The notes under the pieces were generated by a model. It saw only the letters and a list, made by a program, of their open reading frames with translations, ran no database searches and was not told the origin of the DNA. A DNA stretch of 64,000 nt from Dyadobacter sp. Leaf189 (GTDB lineage: Bacteria; Bacteroidota; Bacteroidia; Cytophagales; Spirosomataceae): positions 926,537-990,536 of the forward strand of contig NZ_LMPS01000004.1 in the NCBI RefSeq assembly GCF_001424405.1, read 5' to 3'. The translations under genes were made by a program, and so were the position numbers. How positions within the stretch are numbered: position 1 is the first letter of the stretch; each line of letters starts with the position of its first letter. This document shows, one piece after another, positions 54,080 through 63,760 of the stretch.

Positions 54080-56128
54080 ATGGTACTTTTTTACTGGCTT
54101 ACCTTTTTCCTCTTTTTATACGGTGTTGGTTTTGTTGCAAAAAGGGTTGCTCAACCATCACTTTCAGAGTGGATCATTACCTGCTTTGTACTGTTTGTAG
54201 GCACGGTAATCCCTAATGGATTCCTGCTTTCGGCACTTGATCTCACAGCCAATATTTACGCCTGGATATCGGGTAACTTCATCATTTTACTGCTGCAGTA
54301 CCTGCTGTGGGCCAGGTTGGGCACAGCGCAGCCGGGATATTCCGTACGTGAAATCCTGTCGAGCCGCCTTACTACCTTCAAGCTCTGGACAAGGGAGCTC
54401 TCGCCGTATCTGAAAACGGTTTTCATCATCATGTTTGGAACGCTGGCAGTTGTTGGCATAACCAACCTGATCCTGGTACTCTTTACAGTCCCAAATGAAT
54501 GGGATAGCATGACAGGTCACCTGAACCGCGCAGTCAGGTACATTCAACACGGAACAATGGCGCATTTTGGGGGTACCAACTGGAATATGGATACCTATCC
54601 TAAAAGCGTTACCGCTATTCAGATTTATAGTTACCTGATCAGTGGGAATTTCGAAAACGCTTTCAAACTGATCCACCACGCCTCTTACTACATTACGCTG
54701 GTCGCTATTTTCGGGATTGCACAGCGCATTGGACGGAATTTATCCGCCAGTTTCTTCTGTGCGTTGGCTTACAGCATGTTCCTGGATTTCCTGATGCAGG
54801 CAGTAACTACCGAAACAGATATCGTGATGACAGCTTACCTGAGCTGCCTGCTCTATTACCTGTTTACCTACTACGGAACGCGGCAAAACAAGTACCTGTA
54901 TCTTTCAGGAATGGTTTTCGGTATTGTTTTTGGTCATAAAGTTACGTTTGCATTGCTGCTGCCGCCTGTCTTCGTAGTGATGCTTTATGCAGTTTTCATA
55001 GCACCGAATTTCAAAACATTCTTTACCCGTTTTATCCGGCTTGCCTGTTCCATTGCTATTGCACTGCTGGTTTATACCTTTCCGACAGGCTATATCAAAA
55101 ACATCATGGTTTTCGGTCACCCTATTGGTCCGCCGACTTCCCTGAGACACCAGTCTGTGGAACGTGCCGGCCCATTGTCTAACCTGTTTGAGCAGGGTAG
55201 TCGTAACGTGGTCAGGTATGCGTACGATTTCTTCAATCTTGACGGGATAAGGAATGCGCAATGGGGTTATAATTTGAATACAACAATAAGAAAACCCATC
55301 GCCACGCTGGAAGACAAACTGCACATGCGGCTGGACGAAGAAACCGACTTCTCAATTGTGCCATTTTTAATGCAGCGGCGTTTTGCCAACTACAATGCAA
55401 ATCCCTACTGGGGCGTATTTGGTTTTGCATTGATTTTGCCGCTCATTTTGCTGGTACTTGTCAGGGTTTTCAGATCGCGCGTTCACTGGTTTCTGGCAGT
55501 CGCATTCTGTCTGCATTTTGCAACACTATCCTATTCTGCACCTTACGATCCATTCAAAGGCCGGTATTTTATTGAGACTGGCGTATTTGGCGTTTTGTTT
55601 TTGCTGCTGCTTTTCTCAAACCACCGTTTGTCCATCATCAAGCCAAGAAGAAATATCTGGAAAGGCTACATTCTTACCATTGTTGTCCTGGCTTGCATTT
55701 CCGCGGTTATGGCGGTATACCTCAATGTGCGCTGCCTGCCTTTACCTGCTTACGGGCACGAGTCGGCACTTACTACGGATCGCATTGAGTTCCAGACAAT
55801 CGCGCGGCCCGATATCACGAAAGCATATAAAGCCTTTGATTCAATTGTGCCACAAAATGCAACAGTCGCCCTGGCTACGATCAATGACGACTTTGAGTAT
55901 CCATTATACGGCGAGAAACTAACAAGAAAGCTCATCACGATCAATCCTTTTGAACAAGGGTTGAAACCTATCCCCAAAGAAGCCGACTACCTTTTTTATG
56001 CAAAAAGTGTAATCAACGACACCAGCAAAATCAAAGCGCTGCCAACAGATATCAGGCTCGGCTCTGATACCACGATGACGAACCTGGATGTGAAAGGTCA
56101 GGATTATTACCTTCGCAAACTCAAATAG
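54080..56128 (+). CDS. Polytopic glycosyltransferase, GT39/ArnT-like
   Basis: A 682-aa membrane protein with about 12 helices, an N-terminal half typical of GT-C enzymes and a C-terminal periplasmic domain (about residues 560-680). The first periplasmic loop has VPNEWDSMTGHLNRAVRYIQ, where the acidic pair corresponds to the catalytic loop of the GT39/PMT-like family. Such enzymes use lipid-linked sugars on the periplasmic side, so this one would modify the glycan or a lipid outside the cytoplasm. It starts 4 bases after the aminotransferase gene. Confidence 0.82.
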   Translation: MVLFYWLTFFLFLYGVGFVAKRVAQPSLSEWIITCFVLFVGTVIPNGFLLSALDLTANIYAWISGNFIILLLQYLLWARLGTAQPGYSVREILSSRLTTFKLWTRELSPYLKTVFIIMFGTLAVVGITNLILVLFTVPNEWDSMTGHLNRAVRYIQHGTMAHFGGTNWNMDTYPKSVTAIQIYSYLISGNFENAFKLIHHASYYITLVAIFGIAQRIGRNLSASFFCALAYSMFLDFLMQAVTTETDIVMTAYLSCLLYYLFTYYGTRQNKYLYLSGMVFGIVFGHKVTFALLLPPVFVVMLYAVFIAPNFKTFFTRFIRLACSIAIALLVYTFPTGYIKNIMVFGHPIGPPTSLRHQSVERAGPLSNLFEQGSRNVVRYAYDFFNLDGIRNAQWGYNLNTTIRKPIATLEDKLHMRLDEETDFSIVPFLMQRRFANYNANPYWGVFGFALILPLILLVLVRVFRSRVHWFLAVAFCLHFATLSYSAPYDPFKGRYFIETGVFGVLFLLLLFSNHRLSIIKPRRNIWKGYILTIVVLACISAVMAVYLNVRCLPLPAYGHESALTTDRIEFQTIARPDITKAYKAFDSIVPQNATVALATINDDFEYPLYGEKLTRKLITINPFEQGLKPIPKEADYLFYAKSVINDTSKIKALPTDIRLGSDTTMTNLDVKGQDYYLRKLK

Positions 56129-56134
56129 TGTCCA

Positions 56135-56833
56135 ATGACTATTGCTATCATGCAGCCTTATATATTTCCATATATAGGGTATTTTCAGCTGATCAATGCG
56201 GTTGACAAGTTCATCATCTATGACGATGTCAACTTCATCAACAAAGGCTGGATCAACAGGAACAACATTCTGGTCTCGGGAAAACCGCACCTTTTTACCA
56301 TCCCGTTGAAAGATGCCAGTCAAAACAAGCTCATCAATGAAGTAGAGCTCCTGAAAACAGAAGCCTGGCAGAAGAAACTGCTGAAAACGATACAACAATC
56401 CTATCAGAAAGCCCCCTATTATCAAAAGGCTTTTGATCTGACAGAAGAAATTGTAAATTTAGATGTCAGAACAATCTATGAACTGACCCTGCACGCGCTC
56501 CAGAGAACCTGCGCATACATGGAAGTTGACACCGAAATCATTCCTTCTTCAACAATCTATAACAATACACACCTGAAAGGACAGGATAGAATTCTGGACA
56601 TTTGCAAACAAGAAGGCGCCAGACATTATATCAATCCGATTGGTGGCATGGAATTGTACGATAAAAGTAAATTTGAAGGGGAAGGTATAAAGCTCGACTT
56701 CATTAAAAGTCTTCCAAGCCCTTACATCCAATTTAAAAATGCTTTCGTACCTTGGTTATCAATAATTGATATCCTGATGTTTAATAATCCCGAAGAAATC
56801 AGGGCGCAACTGAAAGCATACGAATTAATATAG
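56135..56833 (+). CDS. WbqC-family protein
   Basis: A 232-aa cytoplasmic protein with the WbqC signature at its start (IAIMQPYIFPYIGYFQLINA, then DDVNFINKGWINRN). The family is found in O-antigen and capsule clusters, often next to DegT aminotransferases and acyltransferases, and is thought to help make acylated amino sugars, but its chemistry is not established. It ends 1 base before the acetyltransferase gene, consistent with shared function. Confidence 0.92.
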   Translation: MTIAIMQPYIFPYIGYFQLINAVDKFIIYDDVNFINKGWINRNNILVSGKPHLFTIPLKDASQNKLINEVELLKTEAWQKKLLKTIQQSYQKAPYYQKAFDLTEEIVNLDVRTIYELTLHALQRTCAYMEVDTEIIPSSTIYNNTHLKGQDRILDICKQEGARHYINPIGGMELYDKSKFEGEGIKLDFIKSLPSPYIQFKNAFVPWLSIIDILMFNNPEEIRAQLKAYELI

Positions 56834-56834
56834 A

Positions 56835-57491
56835 ATGGCTAAGATCATTATTTTTGGAGTACTCGATACAGCTGAGCTGGCACATTACTATTTGACCCAC
56901 GATTCTGAGCATGAGATAGTTGCTTTCACGGTCAACCGGCAATACATAGAGCAGGATACTTTTAAGGGTTTGCCTGTTGTCGCATTTGAAGATGTGGAAA
57001 CTATCTTTTCACCTGCTGAATATTCATTCTTCGCGCCGATGACGGGCCGGAATATGAACCGGAACCGGGAAGCGATTTATAACGAAGCGAAGGCGAAAGG
57101 TTACCAGTTTATCTCCTACATCAGTTCCAAAGCAACCATTTTCGGCAATGAAATTGGGGAAAATTGCTTCATTCTGGAAGACAATACGATCCAGCCTTTC
57201 ACCACAATCGGCAATAATGTGGTGATGTGGAGCGGCAATCATATTGGTCACCACGGACAAATTAAAGATCACGTATTTTTCACCTCCCACGTTGTCCTGT
57301 CGGGACATTGTGTGGTAGAATCATATTCATTTTTCGGTGTAAACAGCACGATCCGCGATTATACTACCATCGCGCAGGGAACATTGGTCGGCATGGCTTC
57401 GGCAATAACGAAGGAAACCGAAGAATGGGGAATTTACGTGGGAAATCCAGCCAAGAAAGTGCCTGGAAAACTGAGTCACGAAGCTTACTGA
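56835..57491 (+). CDS. NeuD/PglD-like hexapeptide acetyltransferase
   Basis: A 218-aa enzyme. The N-terminal 80 residues form a small Rossmann-like substrate domain (MAKIIIFGVLDTAELAHYY), and the rest is a left-handed beta helix with hexapeptide repeats (GENCFILEDNTIQPFTTIGNNVVMWSG split over several turns) and the catalytic His in GNHIGHHG. It would transfer an acyl group to an amino sugar. It follows WbqC by 1 base; with the DegT enzyme these three look like a module for one acylated amino sugar. Confidence 0.9.
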   Translation: MAKIIIFGVLDTAELAHYYLTHDSEHEIVAFTVNRQYIEQDTFKGLPVVAFEDVETIFSPAEYSFFAPMTGRNMNRNREAIYNEAKAKGYQFISYISSKATIFGNEIGENCFILEDNTIQPFTTIGNNVVMWSGNHIGHHGQIKDHVFFTSHVVLSGHCVVESYSFFGVNSTIRDYTTIAQGTLVGMASAITKETEEWGIYVGNPAKKVPGKLSHEAY

Positions 57492-57554
57492 TACATTGAT
57501 ATCTGTGCGGGTATAGTTTGGGATATCTGAAGTCTGAGAAAGCGATTCTTGTTA

Positions 57555-58778
57555 ATGGAGCAAAAGAAAATTTTATTCGTCAGTCATGACGCAAACCGCG
57601 CCGGGAGCCAGCTGCTGCTTTTGCAGTTATTGAGGCTTTTAAAGGAACGCGGGGTTCCGATGCATTTGCTGCTTTGCAGTGGCGGAGAGCTTGAAAAAGA
57701 GTTTGAAGAGGTCGTGACAATTACCCGGCTTTATCAGAACTATAAAGTTGCGCCGCATCCGTTTACCGGAAAGCTTCTCAAAAAGGTACACCTGTATAAA
57801 TATTACGAGGAACGCTCCACGCAAAAAGGCAACGAACGCCTGATTACCGAGCTGGAAGCACAGAATATCGGCCTTGTTTTCGTTAATTCCATTGCCAATT
57901 CAGGCGTTTACCACGACTTCCTGACTTTCCTGCACCACGTTCCGCTTGTACTGTTTGTACATGAACTGGCAATGTCGGTGAAAATGTACTCTCACGAAAA
58001 GCACCTGAACTTCCTGCTTCGCAAAACGGATCACCTGATAGCGGTATCCAATGCAGTAGCAAATTACTACGTCAAAAAATACAACTTCCCCGCCGCGCAC
58101 GTAAGTACATTTACGCTGATCGACCACGAGCACATTGATCAGAAGCTCCGAACGTTGCAGCATGATATTCTTGAAAAAACCTACAAGATACCCAGCGATG
58201 CGATTGTGATCGGTGGCTGCGGCAATGCGGAATGGCGGAAGGGAAATGATATTTTCAACTGGATTGCAAAGCGGGTAATTCATAAAACAACGCCGCTGCC
58301 GGTTTACTTTGTGTGGATCGGAGCCGGACCCCAGCACGAAATTTATGAGCTGATAGAAAGCGATATCCGCCTGATGGGGCTGAGCGACAGGATTATCCTG
58401 GTCCCCCCTACTCCATTTGCGCTGGATTATATCAACAGGTTTGATGTACTGCTGCTCAGTTCGAGAGAAGATCCATATCCCCTGGTGGTACTGGAAGCTG
58501 CATTGCAGGAAATACCTGTTGTATGTTTCGAAGATGCAGGTGGCGCACCCGAGCTGATCGAGAGTGACGCTGGCTTCGTGGTACCTTATATGGATATTTC
58601 AGCGGCTTCCGATGCGATTATCCAGCTGGTACTTGATCCAGCATTAAGGGAAACATTGGGCAGAAAAGGCCGCCAGAAGGTATTGGAAAGGCACAATACC
58701 GAGAAAAGTGTCGGCAGCATCGAAGCCATTATTCAAAAGTATCTACCTTTACAGGTTTCGGAACAGCACAATCAATGA
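57555..58778 (+). CDS. Glycosyltransferase family 4 protein
   Basis: A 407-aa GT-B-fold glycosyltransferase. The N-terminal MEQKKILFVSHDANRAGSQ has the GT4 start with the GS loop. The C-terminal domain has GGCGNAEWRKGND and the E-x7-E motif in REDPYPLVVLEAALQE. It transfers a sugar from a nucleotide donor, most likely retaining, on the cytoplasmic side. I start at ATG 57555; a TTG two codons upstream is in frame. The next gene overlaps its stop by 4 bases. Confidence 0.93.
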   Translation: MEQKKILFVSHDANRAGSQLLLLQLLRLLKERGVPMHLLLCSGGELEKEFEEVVTITRLYQNYKVAPHPFTGKLLKKVHLYKYYEERSTQKGNERLITELEAQNIGLVFVNSIANSGVYHDFLTFLHHVPLVLFVHELAMSVKMYSHEKHLNFLLRKTDHLIAVSNAVANYYVKKYNFPAAHVSTFTLIDHEHIDQKLRTLQHDILEKTYKIPSDAIVIGGCGNAEWRKGNDIFNWIAKRVIHKTTPLPVYFVWIGAGPQHEIYELIESDIRLMGLSDRIILVPPTPFALDYINRFDVLLLSSREDPYPLVVLEAALQEIPVVCFEDAGGAPELIESDAGFVVPYMDISAASDAIIQLVLDPALRETLGRKGRQKVLERHNTEKSVGSIEAIIQKYLPLQVSEQHNQ

Positions 58779-59758
58779 CCATTGCCTTTACCATTTGTTC
58801 AATCAACTATTTAGCGCAGGCCAGGACCTTAGGGGATTCCCTTCGTGCTACCAATCCCGACGTCAGGTTCTTCATCGGACTGGTTGATTTGTTGCAGGGT
58901 GTATCCTTCGACGATTCGTATGCTCCCGCATTCCCGATGATCGAAATTGACAAGATCGAGATCAGGGATTTTCAGGAAATGGCTGATAGATACAACATTA
59001 CAGAGCTGAATACCGCGGTAAAGCCATTTTACTTCACCTATTTTTTTAAACATTATCCAGAGGCGAAGAATGTAATCTACTTCGATCCGGATATTATTGT
59101 TTTTCAGCCGCTTACTGAATTACTGAATTCTCTGCAAAAAAGCGACGCAGTACTTACCCCGCATTTGAATTCTCCGATTGAGGATCGGCTGACGCCCAAC
59201 GAGCTGCACCACCTGAACACGGGGATTTACAACCTTGGCTTTGTCGCATTCCGGCGCAGTGAAATTAATTCTGAGTTCATAAAGTGGTGGGAGGAAAAGC
59301 TCAGGTATGAATGTCTGATCGATCTTTGCAACGGGCTTTTTGTAGATCAGAACTGGATGAATTTCCTTCCCTTGTTCGTTCCACAGACCCACATTGAAAG
59401 AAATGCCGGCTATAATGCGGCTTACTGGAATTTGCATGAAAGGGTGTTTACGAAGAGGGACAATACCTTTTTTGTCAATGAAAATAATCCTTTGATTTTC
59501 TTCCATTACAGCGGCTACGATCCCGCAAAGCCGGATATTCTTTCCAAGTACCAGGACCGTTTCGAACTAAGTGCGCGGCCGGATCTTACAGAATTGTTTG
59601 CATTATACCGCGACAGCCTGATAGCCAACGGGAATGCTTATTACCGCAAATTTGAATGTGCGTATATAAAGCCTGCTCCGGTTCGTCGCTATCAGCGTGT
59701 GCGCAAATATTTAAAGATGCCGATCAATTATGTTATTGATCAGCTGGAAACATTCTGA
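58775..59758 (+). CDS. Glycosyltransferase, GT8-like GT-A fold (paralog 1)
   Basis: A 327-aa protein opening MTIAFTICSINYLAQARTLGDSLR and carrying the metal-binding DxD in VIYFDPDIIVF (Asp106 and Asp108 region). HHLNTGIYNLGFVAFR and LCNGLFVDQNWMNFLP mark the acceptor side. It resembles the protein encoded at 60522-61475 along its whole length. The start overlaps the GT4 stop (ATGA) and its own stop overlaps the next start by 1 base, so translation is coupled. Confidence 0.85.
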   Translation: MTIAFTICSINYLAQARTLGDSLRATNPDVRFFIGLVDLLQGVSFDDSYAPAFPMIEIDKIEIRDFQEMADRYNITELNTAVKPFYFTYFFKHYPEAKNVIYFDPDIIVFQPLTELLNSLQKSDAVLTPHLNSPIEDRLTPNELHHLNTGIYNLGFVAFRRSEINSEFIKWWEEKLRYECLIDLCNGLFVDQNWMNFLPLFVPQTHIERNAGYNAAYWNLHERVFTKRDNTFFVNENNPLIFFHYSGYDPAKPDILSKYQDRFELSARPDLTELFALYRDSLIANGNAYYRKFECAYIKPAPVRRYQRVRKYLKMPINYVIDQLETF

Positions 59759-60516
59759 TGAAAGAACTTGTATCGGTTGTCGTCCCTATCCTGAATCCTG
59801 CGATCAATCCAACGGAAGAGAAGATCCTGCATAACACGTTGGAAAAGCTGGAAAAGTACCCGCTTATTTTCATTACGTATGAGGGCGCCGATCTGTCGAT
59901 CGTAAAAGAGCATAATGAGGAAATAGACGTTATTTATTTCCCGAAAACATATTTTGAATCCCGCAATAAGCTGGCTTCGCTGTTCTTATTAGAGGATTTT
60001 TATGACCGGTTCAACTGGTGTGATTTCCTGCTGATCCACGAGCTGAATAGCTGGATAGTAAGGGACGAGCTCTATTACTGGTGCAAGCAAGGCTACGATT
60101 ACATCAAAGCGGGCCCTTACTTTGGTAGCCAGCAGTCGGTGCCGGACAATGTCGTAAAAAGGCTGTCAGGATTGAACGCAGAGGAGAAAATACTATTCGG
60201 AAAAGGTTATGCGGATAATGGACTTTACCTTTGTCGCATAGAACGGATGACAAAAGTGCTGAAAAGCAAGCGAAAAGAAGCTTATCAGTACCGTCACGAC
60301 GAAACCCTGGCGAATGCGGATTCTGTATTCTGGGAGTTGGAGGCAAACAGGTTCTGGCCTCATTTGCGCAAGCCAACCGATGTTGTCCGCAACCATTTTG
60401 TACAAAATGCATTTAACCATAAAGACGGAAATGCATTACCATTTGCATTGACAGGCATATCCCGGTCCAATATCCAGGAATTGCCTTATTTTCAAACAAT
60501 GCCGGAAGCCGATTAA
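59758..60516 (+). CDS. DUF5672-like putative glycosyltransferase
   Basis: A 252-aa protein. The layout (VVVPILNPAINPTEEKI near the start, a WCDFLLIHELNSWIV block near residue 82, then YDYIKAGPYFG and GYADNGLYLCRIERM) fits DUF5672, a GT-A-like family found in sugar clusters. There is no clear DxD; an acidic pair may be supplied by the HELNSW block. It is translationally coupled to the preceding gene and lies between two paralogous glycosyltransferase genes. Donor and linkage unknown. Confidence 0.7.
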   Translation: MKELVSVVVPILNPAINPTEEKILHNTLEKLEKYPLIFITYEGADLSIVKEHNEEIDVIYFPKTYFESRNKLASLFLLEDFYDRFNWCDFLLIHELNSWIVRDELYYWCKQGYDYIKAGPYFGSQQSVPDNVVKRLSGLNAEEKILFGKGYADNGLYLCRIERMTKVLKSKRKEAYQYRHDETLANADSVFWELEANRFWPHLRKPTDVVRNHFVQNAFNHKDGNALPFALTGISRSNIQELPYFQTMPEAD

Positions 60517-60521
60517 AATTC

Positions 60522-61475
60522 ATGAATATCACATATACAATTTGTAACAGAACAACTTTGCCGCACGCGCTTACCCTGGCGGATTCAGTGCAGAAGTTTC
60601 AGCCGGGTTCTGTTTTCTATCTTTGCTGGGTTGACAATGCCGCTTTGCCTGAGTTACCTGCTAACATCAGGGTAATCAATATCACCGAAGTTGCGATCCA
60701 GGATTGGGATAAAATGGTTTCGAGGTATTTTGATTTCGAGCTATTGGCCGCCTGCCGCCCGTGGGTTGCACAGTTTATCCTGAAAGAAAATGCAAACTGC
60801 CAGACACTTACTTTCCTTGCTCCCACTGTGGTTTTGTTCCAGTCGACTGAAACGATCCTGGACAACGAAAATGACATTTTTCTGACTCCCAACATTCTCA
60901 AACCACTAACGCCGTCTTCCTATCTTGACGATAAGAGGATTTTGAATATCGGGATGTTCCATTCAGGAAGCTGGACTTTGAGAAACAATGAAAAAGTACG
61001 TGATACGCTAACCTGGTGGGCAAACCGCACCCTGGACAGAGCCACTTACGATCTTTGCAACGGGATGAATATGGACCAGCTCTGGCTCAACTATATACCG
61101 GTGTTGCTCCCAAAGACTAAAATCATCAGGCATTCAGGCTGGCATTTCGGATTACAGGCGGTTCTGAACAAAGACCTGTCCCTAAGTGCGGGCAAGTATC
61201 TGGTAGATAACCAGCCGCTTATTTCCGTTGACTTTGCCGGGCTAACTATTTTTGACCCGATCTGGTCGAATCATTATGGTTTGATCAATAAAAACAATCT
61301 ATTCAAGAACCTGCTGGGTTACTATGAAAAGAGTCTTGCAGGCTACAAGCATCTGGTACCGACGGGCAATGCTCCCATTCCGGGCAAAGTCGCTGACATC
61401 AAAAAATACAGGATTGTCAGGAATAACCTGGCTGGCAAATTGAAGACAATCACCACTTATATCGATCAGTTTTAA
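60522..61475 (+). CDS. Glycosyltransferase, GT8-like GT-A fold (paralog 2)
   Basis: A 317-aa protein opening MNITYTICNRTTLPHALTLADSVQ. It matches paralog 1 in order of motifs: ILNIGMFHSGSWTLR aligns with LNTGIYNLGFVAFRR and LCNGMNMDQLWLNYIP with LCNGLFVDQNWMNFLP. The DxD position of paralog 1 (YFDPDIIVF) reads FLAPTVVLF here, so both metal-binding aspartates are missing. It may be inactive, act without the usual metal site, or have a regulatory role. Confidence 0.8.
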   Translation: MNITYTICNRTTLPHALTLADSVQKFQPGSVFYLCWVDNAALPELPANIRVINITEVAIQDWDKMVSRYFDFELLAACRPWVAQFILKENANCQTLTFLAPTVVLFQSTETILDNENDIFLTPNILKPLTPSSYLDDKRILNIGMFHSGSWTLRNNEKVRDTLTWWANRTLDRATYDLCNGMNMDQLWLNYIPVLLPKTKIIRHSGWHFGLQAVLNKDLSLSAGKYLVDNQPLISVDFAGLTIFDPIWSNHYGLINKNNLFKNLLGYYEKSLAGYKHLVPTGNAPIPGKVADIKKYRIVRNNLAGKLKTITTYIDQF

Positions 61476-61484
61476 TCAGGAACT

Positions 61485-62372
61485 ATGCATTCTCTGGAAC
61501 AATACACGCTGGAACTGCGTAAATTCCTGTCAGGCTTAAAGGTAAATCGGGCTATGCTGGCTACGGCGGCTTCGAATTTCCCCAAGCTGACCATTATTAC
61601 GCCTTCTTATAATCAGGCTGCATTTTTGGAACGTACGATACTGAGCGTACTTAACCAAAACTATCCAAACCTTGAATACATTATCGTCGACGGCGGCTCC
61701 ACAGATGCAAGCGTGGAGGTGATCAAAAAGTATGAAAAATACCTGACGTGGTGGGTTTCAGAAAAAGATAAAGGCCAGGTTGACGCGATCAATAAAGCAT
61801 TAAGAAGAGCTACCGGCGATTACATCAGCTTCCAAAATTCAGACGACGTATATTTCCCGGGCACTTTCGAGCGTTTTGGAAAAGCGGCCACCAGCTATAA
61901 TGCTGATATTCTGTACGGCGATTTATTCATGATTTCAACTGACGATGAGGTAACTGAAATTTTAAAAACAACTTCATACAGCTTTGATTCCCAGATTTTG
62001 GAAGGAATGCAAATACACAATCAGTCATTGTTCTTCAAGCGCAGGCTCGTTGAACAGTACGGGTTATTTGACGAAAGCTACCGTTTTGCATTCGACTACG
62101 AGTTTGTAACCAGGTATACTTCTCATTCTCAAACCACTACACGGAAGATCGACGGGCTGGGTGGCGCGTTGCGCGTGCATGAAGATGCCAAATCGTCGAC
62201 CATCGCACACGTGGGAGCTGAGGAACACAAGCGGGTTCAGGAATTGTACATTTCTAGGAACAGTTCGGCTGCGCTCAACAAAATCAAGTATCTTTGGTGC
62301 CGGGTTCGTAAAATTGCTTATTTCGTTCTCCGGTCGGATTTCAAATACATTCGTTACAGATTTTCCAGATGA
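61485..62372 (+). CDS. Glycosyltransferase family 2 protein
   Basis: A 295-aa GT-A enzyme. The core LTIITPSYNQAAFLERTI and IIVDGGSTDASVEVI (UDP-sugar binding Asp) is followed by the DxD-type motif in ISFQNSDDVYFP and a basic helix region. The C-terminal 60 residues are basic and may contact the membrane. It probably adds one sugar to a lipid-linked chain. Its stop overlaps the next start (ATGA). Confidence 0.93.
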   Translation: MHSLEQYTLELRKFLSGLKVNRAMLATAASNFPKLTIITPSYNQAAFLERTILSVLNQNYPNLEYIIVDGGSTDASVEVIKKYEKYLTWWVSEKDKGQVDAINKALRRATGDYISFQNSDDVYFPGTFERFGKAATSYNADILYGDLFMISTDDEVTEILKTTSYSFDSQILEGMQIHNQSLFFKRRLVEQYGLFDESYRFAFDYEFVTRYTSHSQTTTRKIDGLGGALRVHEDAKSSTIAHVGAEEHKRVQELYISRNSSAALNKIKYLWCRVRKIAYFVLRSDFKYIRYRFSR

Positions 62373-63703
62373 ATTGGAGCTTACTTAATGTAGCTAATAA
62401 TTTTAACTATCTCAGGTATTCCCTGGGCATCGCAATGATGTTCAACGGATTTCCTTTGATATTTTTTATTAGGGATACATTGGGTATCGGACCCGCCAGC
62501 AGCGTTTTTACAGCGATCTTCTTTTCGCTTGCACTGGTGCTGATGGTTCCGCCGACATTGTTCAAGCGACTCTACAAGCCGAATGTGATCCTGCTTAACC
62601 TGGGCCTCGGGTTTCTGTTAATGGCGCTCTATTACTTCTTTTTCCTGAATTATGTAGGAAAAGCGGTAGCCGATATCGGGAACTTCGTTTTTACATTCGG
62701 GTTCATTATTCTGCTGCTGCATATCCCCAATGATATCAAAGACACCCTGATTCTGGTGGTCTTTCTGATGTCATTTTTCACAAATATCACGCTCGTTTAC
62801 TCGCTTATCACCGATCCAAACTGGACACCCGGAATGCGCGCCGCGGTAAACTTCGCCAACGAAGGCGCACAGCCCGGAGGTAACCCGCACATCACTGCAA
62901 GAAATGGCATAATTTGCCTGCTCAGCGCGTTTGTGATGCTCGGCAACACCAAAGATCTGATTACCAGAATTTTCCTCTTCTTCTCCATTCTGTTCGGATT
63001 GGGAGTTGTAATCCTGTCACTCGCCAAGTCGAGTTACCTTGGACTTGGTATCGCGGCATCGGCCTATTTCCTGTTCCGGTTCAAGGCGTCCGACATTGTT
63101 ACCGCAGTTGGAAATGCATTCAAATTCCGCAACTTCATCTTTATCGCCATCATCCTGGTCGGGATCAACTATTTCCTGAACCGGTACGGCGATATCCTGA
63201 ACCTGCTGCTTGGCTATTGGGATGTATTTCAGGACAGGATTCTGGATGTGATTTTTACATCTACCGGCGTGCGGCTCTCGGAAGAAGCAGATGTGGATTA
63301 TTCCGCTATGGGTAGGGTTAGCGGTTTCGGAGAATTCCTCGAAACTTTGTTCTCCTGGGACGTTTTCCTCGGACGAGGATACAAGAGCGACTATCTTGAC
63401 GTACCTATTCTGGAAGCCTGGGTGGATCAGGGCATTTTCGGGTTCTTGTTTTTCGCTAGCTTCAACTTTTTCCTGTTCCTTTTTGCTATTCGCGAAATAC
63501 GGAGGGCAACCAACGCACTGAGCACATTTCTGGCTTTCTTTTTCCTGTCTATGATGGTACTGCTTGTTACCGGCGGAAGGCCCTACGATATCGCATTCTG
63601 GTTCCCTTACGCCGTGATGATCCGGTTCCTGGGCATACGTTATCTTGACAGCTACCACCAGCGGCCGGTTGCAACCAAACTTACAACTGTCACTACCACC
63701 TAA
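62369..63703 (+). CDS. O-antigen polymerase/ligase-like membrane protein (Wzy/WaaL type)
   Basis: A 444-aa protein with about 11 helices and one large periplasmic loop near residues 275-340. Loop features such as GRVSGFGEFLETLFSWDVFLGRGY resemble Wzy polymerases and WaaL ligases, which use lipid-linked glycans in the periplasm. Sequence cannot decide polymerase versus ligase. Its presence beside an ABC transporter, which normally exports finished chains, is notable and favours a ligase or a second pathway. Confidence 0.82.
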   Translation: MNWSLLNVANNFNYLRYSLGIAMMFNGFPLIFFIRDTLGIGPASSVFTAIFFSLALVLMVPPTLFKRLYKPNVILLNLGLGFLLMALYYFFFLNYVGKAVADIGNFVFTFGFIILLLHIPNDIKDTLILVVFLMSFFTNITLVYSLITDPNWTPGMRAAVNFANEGAQPGGNPHITARNGIICLLSAFVMLGNTKDLITRIFLFFSILFGLGVVILSLAKSSYLGLGIAASAYFLFRFKASDIVTAVGNAFKFRNFIFIAIILVGINYFLNRYGDILNLLLGYWDVFQDRILDVIFTSTGVRLSEEADVDYSAMGRVSGFGEFLETLFSWDVFLGRGYKSDYLDVPILEAWVDQGIFGFLFFASFNFFLFLFAIREIRRATNALSTFLAFFFLSMMVLLVTGGRPYDIAFWFPYAVMIRFLGIRYLDSYHQRPVATKLTTVTTT

Positions 63704-63760
63704 TTTTACATTTTCCCGACCACCAGCTTACAGGCATTTCGGCAGGTCAAAATTATTCTC

